Assembly (NCBI GenBank): GCA_002455425.1 | Contig: DKKT01000058.1 | Location: forward strand, 1 to 10,080 | Source of the DNA: Chthonomonas sp. UBA6659 | GTDB lineage: Bacteria > Armatimonadota > Fimbriimonadia > Fimbriimonadales > Fimbriimonadaceae | Direction of reading: 5' to 3' | Length of the DNA stretch: 10,080 bases | Shown here: positions 1 to 6,452 of the stretch, one piece after another | How the letters are laid out: every line of letters begins with the position of its first letter | How positions within the stretch are numbered: the first letter of the stretch is position 1 | Program-made: the position numbers and the translations under genes | Notes under the pieces: model-generated | Database searches by the model: none | What the model was told of the DNA's origin: nothing | Seen by the model: only the letters and a program-made list of their open reading frames with translations

Positions 1-19
1 TCCCGCGCCGGGCGCGGGA
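1..19 (-). terminator. GC-rich hairpin just after the DUF1080 gene
   Basis: Positions 1-9 (TCCCGCGCC) and 11-19 (GGCGCGGGA) are a perfect 9-bp inverted repeat around one central base. In RNA this gives about 8 bp with a 3-nt loop. It begins 11 bases past the stop codon of the minus-strand gene ending at 30, the expected place for an intrinsic terminator. A second, overlapping small inverted repeat (GAGGC 18-22, GCCTC 25-29) lies between it and the stop. Any U-tract would lie outside the window, so terminator function is inferred from position and stem strength only. Confidence 0.5.
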
Positions 20-29
20 GGCGGGCCTC

Positions 30-680
30 CTACTTCAGCTTCTCGAGCGTGAGCCTGCGGAACTCGACTTCCGATCCCTCGGCTTGGATCGCGATCTGCC
101 CTTTCTGAGCGGTCGCCTTGCTCCCATCGTTGACGAGCGCCCCGTTGACCCAGACCTTGACCGTGTCCTTGCGACACTCGATCACCATCGTGTTCCACTC
201 ACCGACCGGCTTTTCCGAGTCGTCGGTCAGGTTCGCGATGCGCCGCGCCTTGTCGCCATCGACTCCCCAGCGCTCCTTCGGACCGCGCCGCTTCTCCATG
301 TCCGGCACCCAGATATCCTCGCCGATGCACCAGAAGTCTCCCGCATGCCCGCTCTGCATCTGCACCTCGATCGACTGGGGAAACATGCCGTAGAGGCGGC
401 GCGGATTCGAAGCGTGAACCAGAATCCCGCAGTTCCCGGGCTGGGCTGAGAATCGATACTCGGCCGTCAGCCGGTAGTTGTCGTACGCCTTGTCCGTGAT
501 CAGATGCCCTCCCGGCGTCCCGAGGCTCACCAACATGCCGTTGCGAACCACAAACGGCTTGGGACCACTCGGGTCGTTGTCGAGGGCGGGAACATCGAGA
601 CGCCAACCCGAGAGGTCCTTCCCATTGAAAAGGCTGTCGGGCGCGAGAACGGCGGCGAGAATCATGGCGGTCAGGCTCAT
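30..680 (-). CDS. Secreted DUF1080 (3-keto-disaccharide hydrolase fold) protein
   Basis: A 216-residue protein covering a single DUF1080 domain (PF06439), a concanavalin/LamG-like beta-sandwich. Visible family motifs, in order: LFNGKDLSGW (residues 17-26), NCGILVH (83-89), SIEVQM (103-108), GDFW (114-117), GEWNTMVIECR (160-170), a VWVNG strand (176-180) and a closing KGQIAIQAEGSEVEFR (193-208). Family members are mostly exported and often act on carbohydrates; some have been linked to 3-keto-glycoside hydrolysis. The substrate here cannot be told from sequence. The N-terminus (MSLTAMILAAVLAPDS) looks like a short signal peptide but lacks the usual early Lys/Arg. The start at 680 has only a weak GGGA upstream; Met6 (665) is an alternative that would shorten the hydrophobic segment. 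The gene is divergent from the BTAD-AAA gene across about 100 bases and has no operon partner in the window. The family call is strong; enzymatic activity is uncertain. Confidence 0.9.
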   Translation of the reverse strand: MSLTAMILAAVLAPDSLFNGKDLSGWRLDVPALDNDPSGPKPFVVRNGMLVSLGTPGGHLITDKAYDNYRLTAEYRFSAQPGNCGILVHASNPRRLYGMFPQSIEVQMQSGHAGDFWCIGEDIWVPDMEKRRGPKERWGVDGDKARRIANLTDDSEKPVGEWNTMVIECRKDTVKVWVNGALVNDGSKATAQKGQIAIQAEGSEVEFRRLTLEKLK

Positions 681-713
681 GATCCCAGTCTAGCCCGACC
701 CGGTACTTTCTCG

Positions 714-753
714 GTGATTGTCGTGCGAACCGACGCCTGCACGACGTGATTGT
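714..753. promoter_or_regulatory. Inverted and direct repeats in the divergent promoter
   Basis: Between the DUF1080 gene and the BTAD-AAA gene, GTCGTGC (720-726) and GCACGAC (739-745) form a 7-bp inverted repeat with a 12-bp spacer. Its half-site spacing of about two helical turns is typical of a dimeric repressor site. It is flanked by a direct repeat, GTGATTGT, at 714-721 and 746-753, 32 bp apart. The arrangement fits an operator controlling one or both divergent genes. No convincing -35/-10 pair was found. It is short enough to be chance. Confidence 0.25.
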
Positions 754-781
754 TGCGATTGGCGTGCATACTGAGAAGGTC

Positions 782-3007
782 ATGACGGGGTCATCTAAGG
801 CGGAGTTTCCAGTACTCGATCCGGCGATCTGGAACGTGAAGATGTTCGGCACGTTCGCCGCCATCCGCACCGGTAAGGAGCAGATCAAGTTCCGGTCCAA
901 AACCTCCCGGTCGCTGCTCGCGTTTCTCGCGCTCCAGCCTGGGCGCGAGTTTCCTCGATTCGAACTCGAGGAGACGTTCTGGCCGGACAGTGATCCCGAT
1001 CGGCAAGCCCAGAACCTACGGAAGTGCCTGTCCGACCTACGCCAGATCCTCGAAGATGAGGACGAGCGGGGTGCCGTCCTCCTCAGCCAACGTTCCTCCA
1101 CCGAGTTTGCGAGCGAGCGGGTCCGGACCGACGTCGGGTGCTTTCGCGAATGGACGACCGAAGGCCGCCCGCTCCAAGACCGTCTCGACGCCATCGAGCT
1201 CTACGAAGGCCCGCTCCTCGCCCCGATTTACGACGCCTGGGTCGTGCCCTTTCGACTGGAGCTGGAAGAGGCCTTCGCGACGGTCGTGATCGGTGCCGTC
1301 GACGAGTTACTCGCCATCGGCCAAACACGTGAAGCGACCCAAGTCGGACGCAAAGCGGTCCGTGTCGCTCCCCTTCGGGAGGACGTCCACATCGCCCTGA
1401 TCCGCGCCTTCGGCGCAGCCGGTCTCCCGGCCGAGGCGATGCGTCAATTCGAAGAGCTCGAGCGCCTCCTCGACGAGCATTGGGGGGAGACCCCTTCGGT
1501 CGCCGCAGAAAGGGCGCTGGCCGGACTGCCCCGAACCGAGGGAAGCACACCCCCGATCGAGGTCGACAAGGCCGTGGTCGAAGTCCCGACCTCGGAAGTC
1601 GTTCTCGTCTATCGCCCCGACTCAGGCGAGGATGCCGCGATCGCCGCGGATCTCGCCGTCGACCTCCGGGAGCAGGGCCTCAAGGTCGCCGACCTGCGCC
1701 TTGGCACGGGGCTTCAAGGCACGCAAGCCTACGTCGACCGACTCCGTTCCGCCGAGGCCGTGATCGTTCTCGCCTCGGACCAGGCGGCACAAAGCGAGAC
1801 CGTCCTGTCCGCGATCGACGCGGCCTCGAGTTCCCACGCCGACGACGGACGTCCCCGACTTCTTTACCTCAAGGTGAGGGAGACCGACGCGATGGACGTC
1901 GAAGGGGCGATGCGCCTCTCCAGTCCGGCGTTAGCCGCACAAGAAGTCGTCGCGGCGCTCCGGGAGCCCGCTGCCAAACCCGAGCCTCCTCAGTGGCTCG
2001 AGCTGACCAGCGGCGCGGTTCGGATCGACTCCCACTTCTACATCGTGCGAGAGACCGACCACAAAGTCGAATCCGCGCTCCAGCGAGCCGATACCACCCT
2101 GCTGATCAAAGGTCCGCGCCAGATGGGCAAGACCTCGCTCCTCGGCCGGTGCCTGGCCTGGGCCCGGGAGAAGGGCTATAGAACGGCCATCACCGACTTT
2201 CAGACCCTCAGCACTCACCATTTGGCCAACGACGATCTCCTCTACCGATCCGTCGCCCACAAACTCGCTCGAGACATGAAAGTGCCGATCGACGTCGGCG
2301 ACGGGTGGAACGCTTGGCTCGGCTCGAACAGCAACCTCGAGCAGCTCGTCGAAGACATCCTCGCCCAAGTCGATGGACCGGTCCTTTGGGCCATGGATGA
2401 GGCCGATCGGCTCTTCAACCAGCACTACACGAACGACTTCTTCGGGCTCCTGCGAGGCTGGCACAATCGCCGGACTCTCGAACCCCACAGTCCGTGGAGC
2501 CGCCTCACCCTCGCGATCACGTACGCGACCGAGGCCCACCTGTTCATCACCGATCTCAACCAGAGCCCGTTCAACGTGGGCCTCCGACTTGAGCTCAGCG
2601 ACTTCGATCTTGACCAGATGGACGAACTGAACCGGCGCTACGCGAGCCCACTGAGTTCGAGCGACGAAGTCGCGGGCCTCACCGACCTCACCGGGGGGCA
2701 CCCCTTCCTCTCCCGCAAGGCCTACGACTGGCTGGCAAGCGAGCGCCGACCACTCGACGACCTCGAGGCGATCGCCGCCCGCGAAGACGGTCCGTTCGCC
2801 GATCACCTCCACCGCATGCTGATCGCCCTGGGTCAGGACGCCCGAATGACCGATGAAGTGCGCCGCCTCCTTGCCGGCGAGCCGCTTCAGGGCCATGACA
2901 GCCCCTACCGCCTGACCTCCGGAGGACTGATTCGATGGGATGGGGAGGGCAAGGCAACCTTCCGGTCGCCGGTATACCGCGACTACCTCGCGTCGCACCT
3001 GCGCTAG
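782..3007 (+). CDS. BTAD / TIR-like / AAA_35 multidomain signalling ATPase
   Basis: A 741-residue predicted cytoplasmic protein with four modules. Residues about 17-93 are an OmpR/SARP-like winged helix (WNVKMFGTFAAIR start, then SRSLLAFLALQPG and EETFWPDSDPD). Residues about 116-243 are a bacterial transcriptional activator domain (BTAD) of TPR-like helices (LYEGPLLAPIYDAWV; AVRVAPLREDVHIALIRAF). Residues about 272-393 resemble a TIR fold (EVVLVYRPDSGED; LRSAEAVIVLASD). Residues about 408-741 are an AAA-like ATPase of PF14516 type, with Walker A GPRQMGKTS (444-452), Walker B VLWAMDEADRLF (534-545), SPFNVGL (595-601), LTGGHPFL (636-643) and a C-terminal winged helix (GLIRWDGEG to VYRDYLASHL). 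SARP/AfsR-type proteins pair wHTH-BTAD with a STAND NTPase as ATP-dependent switches; by analogy this may be a ligand-gated regulator or conflict protein. ATG 782 is preferred because it leaves the first wHTH strand intact and follows GAGAAGG, although that spacing is short. GTG 746 lacks an SD. The gene is convergent with, and overlaps, another AAA_35 gene. The TIR call is the weakest part. Confidence 0.85.
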   Translation: MTGSSKAEFPVLDPAIWNVKMFGTFAAIRTGKEQIKFRSKTSRSLLAFLALQPGREFPRFELEETFWPDSDPDRQAQNLRKCLSDLRQILEDEDERGAVLLSQRSSTEFASERVRTDVGCFREWTTEGRPLQDRLDAIELYEGPLLAPIYDAWVVPFRLELEEAFATVVIGAVDELLAIGQTREATQVGRKAVRVAPLREDVHIALIRAFGAAGLPAEAMRQFEELERLLDEHWGETPSVAAERALAGLPRTEGSTPPIEVDKAVVEVPTSEVVLVYRPDSGEDAAIAADLAVDLREQGLKVADLRLGTGLQGTQAYVDRLRSAEAVIVLASDQAAQSETVLSAIDAASSSHADDGRPRLLYLKVRETDAMDVEGAMRLSSPALAAQEVVAALREPAAKPEPPQWLELTSGAVRIDSHFYIVRETDHKVESALQRADTTLLIKGPRQMGKTSLLGRCLAWAREKGYRTAITDFQTLSTHHLANDDLLYRSVAHKLARDMKVPIDVGDGWNAWLGSNSNLEQLVEDILAQVDGPVLWAMDEADRLFNQHYTNDFFGLLRGWHNRRTLEPHSPWSRLTLAITYATEAHLFITDLNQSPFNVGLRLELSDFDLDQMDELNRRYASPLSSSDEVAGLTDLTGGHPFLSRKAYDWLASERRPLDDLEAIAAREDGPFADHLHRMLIALGQDARMTDEVRRLLAGEPLQGHDSPYRLTSGGLIRWDGEGKATFRSPVYRDYLASHLR

Positions 3008-3010
3008 CGC
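3001..3010. other. Palindrome supplying both stop codons of convergent genes
   Basis: GCGCTAGCGC is a perfect 10-bp palindrome. Its central CTAG (3004-3007) reads as TAG on the plus strand (3005-3007, end of the BTAD-AAA gene) and as TAG on the minus strand (3006-3004, end of the AAA-propeller gene). The two convergent coding regions therefore overlap by four bases, with no space for a terminator between them. Both transcripts must run into the opposite gene, giving complementary 3' ends. Confidence 0.9.
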
Positions 3011-6000
3011 GGGTAGGGCGTGGTCCGCCAGCGGATGCACTCGCGACCCCGACTGATACTCACGAGCGTCGCGCCGCCATCGAGCCAGACGAGCACATTC
3101 ACCTCGCCGGTGTGCCCCTCGAGGACCGTCAGGAGCCGGCTGGTTTCCATGTCCCAGATGCGAACCACGTTGTCGTCACCACAGCTCGCCAGGCGACGAC
3201 CATCGGGAGATACCGCGGCGAAAACCGCCATGCCCGCATGCTGGGAGAATGTCTGAACCACCTTCCCCCGTTCGAGGTCGACGATCGCGACCGTCCCGCC
3301 GGCCCCGGCTACCGCGAGCTTCCGACCCTCGTCATATACAGTCCCACCATGCACCGTTTGAGGGACGAACGCATCCAAACGCCACTTCGTTCTGCCCACC
3401 GGGTCGATGCGGATCAACTGTCCCCGAATCAAGCCCACGACCACGTCCCCGTCGGGCAGGGGCCACATTTCAGTGGGCTGACTCGACATCGGTATCGCGT
3501 GGATCGCGCCAACTTCGTCGAGTCGATAACAGCCTCCTCCGACAACTCGAAAGAGCCATCCCGATCCCAACCGAACGACGGCAGCCGGGGGCTTCGGCAG
3601 CAGTGTCTGGGGAACGGATAGCCGGACCTCACCCGTGGCATCAAGGGAGTCGATTCGACCCGACTCGCTCACGAAGAATGCCGCCACAGTGGAATCAAGC
3701 TGCGGATTGACGTTCGGCAATGCCTCGCCCTCGATCGCGCGAGGCACCGCCTCATCGAGTGAATACCTTCGGAGTGGCTGGGCGGATTGTGCCACCACGA
3801 GCGTCCTGGTGGAGGTATCGATGATGGGGAGCGAATCGGACGGAAGCGGGATCTCCTGGCTGATCTCGCTCAGCCCCAACATTCGGCAGGCGTTGTAAGG
3901 TGCCAAGACAAGGGGGCGCTGAGGATTCAAGAACCCGTCCGTCACCCCGCGCACCCGACCGAACAGCCTGAACCCGGCCTCGTTACCCTCAAGCAGGTAC
4001 GCAATGCCGTCGAGGGCCCCGACGCTGAGACGCCGACTGTCCGGCGTCCACGCCATGCGCCATGGCCGCGCTTCGGTGATCTTCTCGTCGAAAATCGGTC
4101 GCTCCGTCTTGAGATTCAGGATCCGAAGCATCCCGTCCCTGGTACCTTGGGCCAGTAGGGTCCCGTCCGGCGACAGGCTCACCGTATCCAAGAAGCCGGA
4201 GTACGGAAAACGCCGAACGATGCTGAGTGTTGCCTGATCGATGAGCCGAGCTTCAGTACCTCGATCGGTGTCTGATATCACCGCAATCGTACGATCCTCG
4301 GCCCCGAATGAGGGCCGCATGTACTGGGCTCCCTTTTCCGCTTGACGAACTCGTATCTTGCGAGCCTCGAGATCGTAGACAAAGAGCCCGGAGGGATTCG
4401 AGCCGGTGAAATAGCGTCCGTTCTGGCTGAGAGTCGCTTCTGCCCGCCAGAGAAACGGCTGGGCGTGGTCGCGCCAGAGCATGCGGCCCGTGGCCTTGTC
4501 GTAAACCGTCAGGGTGCCGCCCCACTGGATGTCGAGGATACGTCCACCCGGAAGCTCGCGCGCCATCGCCATGCGCGTCTCCTTTTCCGAGATCGGGGCC
4601 TCGATCCTGCCGAGAAGGGCACGGGACCCACTATCGAACCGCAGTATCTCCTCCGAGGTGCGTGCGATCACCTCGCTCCCATCGCGCGACCACCGCCAGT
4701 CCAGCGCCGGCTTGCCATCGAAGAGCACGCCCTCGGTCGCCAGGTGCTTCCAATAGCTCCACTCCCAACCCCGAGCGGGGTTGGATGCCTGTTCGTCGAT
4801 GACGTCCTTGATGCCCTGCCAGTACCCATCCTGCCAGAACAGCGTGCACATCACCATGTTGCTGCAGTACGCCTCATACCTGGCCTCGTCACGCTGTACT
4901 TCGATGGCCCCGGCCAAACGAGCGTTGTTGGCTGCGATTCCGCCGAGGCCGGCGATCACCAGGATCGCGATGAGTGAGGTGGTCACCGTCGCCTTCCGCG
5001 CCGCCGCCCGCTGTCGCCTCAGCTCGGCGTCCGGGAGATTGGCGCGAATCCACTTCGGCCCGAAGACCGTCCGGTAGATCCGGTTGCGGGGCACGAGAAC
5101 CCCGTCTTCCTGCTTGACTGCCCCACACAGGCGCAAAGCCGCGAGGTGCCACTCGCTGTCGTCGGCCAGCAGCCGGTTCCCGCGCAAGACCTGCTCATAC
5201 GCATGCAGCAGCTGGGACCGAGACTCGGCCGGAGCGATCCCGGGGACCCGCGACTCCAGCAGCCGCCGCGAGACGTCCATGAGGTTCGGCTCCCGCTGGC
5301 GCGCTTCGGCGGTCAGATAGAGTGCCTTGACCTTGGCGTCGACCCCTGCCGGGCTCAGCGCCTGCGGGTCTTCCAGCACCGCCGCGCACACCGCCTGGGT
5401 CAGGAACGGGTGCCCCCCGGTCCAGTGCATCACTCGCCGCACGATCGCTCGGCCGTCGCACCCCGGTGGAAACGCGTTCTCATATGCAACCACGTCCTCG
5501 AGAGTGAAGTCGTTCAAGACGACACCGCGCCCGATGTTGAACGGTGTCGTCGTGACATCGGAGACCAGTTGGCTCGGCGTCGCCGAGCCGACGAGGCAGA
5601 AGCTCAACGCCTCGAACTCCGGTTCCAGTGTCCGACGGTTGAACGCATCCCGCAACCCCGAAAAGAACTCGTCGACCGAGAATGGGAGCGATCGGACGAA
5701 GTCGATCTCGTCGATGAAGATGACGAGCCGCCGTCCAGCCACCGCCGGCAGCACGACCTCCTGCAAAGAGGAAAGGAACCGCGCGAGCGGTCCAAAGGCC
5801 GTATGATCCGACCAGAACGCGAAAAGCTCCCGCTGGATTCCCAGTTGACGGCCGATCTGGTTCACGAGGGCGGCGTACCACTGCTCGACGGTCAGATTCG
5901 ATCCGACGCGCTGAAGATCGATGTGGACGGTCGCCACGCCTCGCGCCTCCAGGTCGCGCACGACCCGAGACATCAGCGAGGTCTTCCCCTTCTGGCGGGA

Positions 6001-6150
6001 ATCGAGGACGTAGACGAACTCTCCACGCAGAAGGGCCTGGAGCACATCGCTGTCGGCGGGTCGCACGACATAGCTCGGAGCGTCCATCGGGACGCTCCCA
6101 CCGACTGCGAAAAAGCGATCGCCTGAAGCGGCGGACATCGAATTGAACAC
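3004..6150 (-). CDS. Membrane-anchored AAA_35 ATPase with C-terminal WD40-like propellers
   Basis: A 1048-residue protein. Residues about 13-370 are an AAA-like ATPase domain (PF14516 type) with the family opening AVGGSVPMDAPSYVVRPAD (15-33). Walker A is the family variant SRQKGKTS (51-58), Walker B is LVIFIDEID (142-150), with a sensor-like FCLVGSATPSQL (184-195), TPFNIGRG (202-209), WTGGHPFL (243-250) and a C-terminal winged-helix-like end (NRIYRTVFGPKWIRANLP). A basic stretch (LRRQRAAARK, 377-386) precedes one hydrophobic helix (about 389-408), predicting the N-terminus inside and the C-terminus outside. A linker with NPARGWEWSYW (457-467) follows, resembling linkers in large bacterial WD40 proteins. 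About 570 residues of WD40/quinoprotein-like beta repeats come next, clearest at 652-720 (SLSPDGTLLAQGTRDGMLRI) and 968-1012 (VSPDGRRLASCGDDNVVRIWD, then EGHTGEV). The GTG start at 6150 has GAGG seven bases upstream; ATG 6138 has no SD. Likely a sensor or scaffold ATPase; its ligand is unknown. Confidence 0.9.
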   Translation of the reverse strand: MFNSMSAASGDRFFAVGGSVPMDAPSYVVRPADSDVLQALLRGEFVYVLDSRQKGKTSLMSRVVRDLEARGVATVHIDLQRVGSNLTVEQWYAALVNQIGRQLGIQRELFAFWSDHTAFGPLARFLSSLQEVVLPAVAGRRLVIFIDEIDFVRSLPFSVDEFFSGLRDAFNRRTLEPEFEALSFCLVGSATPSQLVSDVTTTPFNIGRGVVLNDFTLEDVVAYENAFPPGCDGRAIVRRVMHWTGGHPFLTQAVCAAVLEDPQALSPAGVDAKVKALYLTAEARQREPNLMDVSRRLLESRVPGIAPAESRSQLLHAYEQVLRGNRLLADDSEWHLAALRLCGAVKQEDGVLVPRNRIYRTVFGPKWIRANLPDAELRRQRAAARKATVTTSLIAILVIAGLGGIAANNARLAGAIEVQRDEARYEAYCSNMVMCTLFWQDGYWQGIKDVIDEQASNPARGWEWSYWKHLATEGVLFDGKPALDWRWSRDGSEVIARTSEEILRFDSGSRALLGRIEAPISEKETRMAMARELPGGRILDIQWGGTLTVYDKATGRMLWRDHAQPFLWRAEATLSQNGRYFTGSNPSGLFVYDLEARKIRVRQAEKGAQYMRPSFGAEDRTIAVISDTDRGTEARLIDQATLSIVRRFPYSGFLDTVSLSPDGTLLAQGTRDGMLRILNLKTERPIFDEKITEARPWRMAWTPDSRRLSVGALDGIAYLLEGNEAGFRLFGRVRGVTDGFLNPQRPLVLAPYNACRMLGLSEISQEIPLPSDSLPIIDTSTRTLVVAQSAQPLRRYSLDEAVPRAIEGEALPNVNPQLDSTVAAFFVSESGRIDSLDATGEVRLSVPQTLLPKPPAAVVRLGSGWLFRVVGGGCYRLDEVGAIHAIPMSSQPTEMWPLPDGDVVVGLIRGQLIRIDPVGRTKWRLDAFVPQTVHGGTVYDEGRKLAVAGAGGTVAIVDLERGKVVQTFSQHAGMAVFAAVSPDGRRLASCGDDNVVRIWDMETSRLLTVLEGHTGEVNVLVWLDGGATLVSISRGRECIRWRTTPYPR

Positions 6151-6201
6151 GGTTTTACCTCGGCGGGCTCTGATCTCCGTGGTAACCGTAGCGTTCGCGC
6201 T

Positions 6202-6223
6202 GTGACCGGAACGTGACCGGCGC
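6202..6223 (-). promoter_or_regulatory. Tandem 11-bp GTGACCG repeat near the AAA-propeller gene
   Basis: GTGACCGGAAC (6202-6212) is followed directly by GTGACCGGCGC (6213-6223). On the minus strand this reads CGGTCAC-N4-CGGTCAC. A heptamer plus a four-base spacer, repeated head to tail, is the layout of PhoB boxes and SARP/AfsR sites, bound by winged-helix proteins of the OmpR fold. It lies 52-73 bases upstream of the GTG start at 6150, a plausible operator or activator position. It shares the GTCAC core with the site at 6347-6399. Confidence 0.5.
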
Positions 6224-6225
6224 GC

Positions 6226-6254
6226 AAAAAAAAGAGCCGCCGTGGGGGCCGCTC
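6226..6254 (-). terminator. Terminator-like hairpin with U8 upstream of the AAA-propeller gene
   Basis: On the minus strand, GAGC, a G:G mismatch, then GCC pair with GGC and GCTC around a CCCAC loop. The stem (6254 to 6234) is followed at once by eight T residues (6233 to 6226). This has intrinsic terminator form and ends 76 bases before the start at 6150. No minus-strand gene lies between it and the divergent PEP-CTERM operon. It would therefore either insulate the AAA gene from antisense read-through or, if the promoter lies further upstream, act as a leader attenuator. The central mismatch weakens it. Confidence 0.45.
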
Positions 6255-6346
6255 AGAGAGAGGGAGATTTGGCTTTCTTTGTTTCGTCTTGCCGCTTGTC
6301 GTGTTGCGACCACGACTCGGCTATGGCGATATGATCCGACATCGCT

Positions 6347-6399
6347 TGTGACGAAACTGTGACGGGACTGTGGGCGGGTCCCGTCACGGGCTCGTCACA
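6347..6399. promoter_or_regulatory. Nested dyad of two inverted CCGTCAC-N4-TCGTCAC boxes
   Basis: Two identical boxes, CCGTCAC-N4-TCGTCAC, face away from each other. One reads on the minus strand (heptamers at 6365-6359 and 6354-6348) and one on the plus strand (6381-6387 and 6392-6398), each with 11-bp pitch. The inner heptamers extend to a perfect 10-bp inverted repeat (GTGACGGGAC 6359-6368, GTCCCGTCAC 6378-6387) with a nine-base centre. The outer ones form an 8-bp repeat (TGTGACGA 6347-6354, TCGTCACA 6392-6399). As DNA this looks like a symmetrical pair of OmpR/PhoB-type direct-repeat sites; the heptamer CCGTCAC matches the E. coli PhoB half-site CTGTCAT at five of seven bases. As RNA it would fold into one long hairpin with a 4x4 internal loop. 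Which form matters depends on the unmapped transcription start. Confidence 0.6.
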
Positions 6400-6411
6400 C
6401 CGTCGAAAGTA

Positions 6412-6448
6412 CGGTTCCAGCAAGCCCGCCGCTTGCGGGAAGGAACCG
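6412..6448 (+). promoter_or_regulatory. Leader hairpin that would bury the PEP-CTERM Shine-Dalgarno
   Basis: CGGTTCC (6412-6418) pairs perfectly with GGAACCG (6442-6448). Inside, CCCGC (6425-6429) pairs with GCGGG (6435-6439) around a five-base loop. The SD of the gene starting at 6453 (GGAAGGA, about 6438-6444) lies within the 3' arm. A folded leader would hinder ribosome access, which suggests a thermosensor, a protein-binding leader or simple translational damping. An alternative inner pairing exists (CAAGC 6421-6425 with GCTTG 6431-6435), so the leader could have two inner conformations. Confidence 0.45.
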
Positions 6449-6452
6449 ACTC

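Larger units (their letters stand above)
6151..6452. promoter_or_regulatory. Divergent intergenic region between the AAA-propeller gene and the PEP-CTERM operon
   Basis: This 302-base stretch holds no gene. From left to right it carries an SD (GAGG, 6158-6161) for the minus-strand AAA gene and a tandem repeat (6202-6223). Next come a hairpin with an A8/T8 run (6226-6254), a purine-then-pyrimidine-rich segment (6255-6285) and a possible -10 for the plus strand (TATGAT, 6330-6335). A nested dyad (6347-6399) and an SD-burying hairpin (6412-6448) complete it. TTGCGA at 6304-6309 is a -35-like hexamer, but its 20-bp spacing to TATGAT is too long for a standard promoter. Promoters for both divergent genes must lie here, yet none is convincing. 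Confidence 0.7.

Noticed and set aside
746..781. Upstream GTG start for the BTAD-AAA gene
   Set aside because: No SD precedes it, the added 12 residues do not match the family, and it would place the start on the candidate operator repeat.
199..1194. 331-codon minus-strand open frame spanning the first two genes
   Set aside because: It crosses a real divergent promoter and runs out of frame through DUF1080; low-complexity Arg/Ser composition.
1931..3040. Long open frame (369 codons) on the minus strand opposite the BTAD-AAA gene
   Set aside because: It is antisense to a protein with clear BTAD and ATPase motifs and shows no family motifs of its own; such frames are common in GC-rich coding DNA.
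5146..6126. Long open frame (326 codons) on the plus strand opposite the AAA-propeller gene
   Set aside because: Its composition is Arg/Pro/Asp-rich shadow-type, and it lies antisense to the conserved Walker A/B region.
6304..6335. TTGCGA/TATGAT as a full sigma-70 promoter
   Set aside because: The 20-bp spacing is outside the usual 16-18 bp; only the -10 is kept, as a weak possibility.
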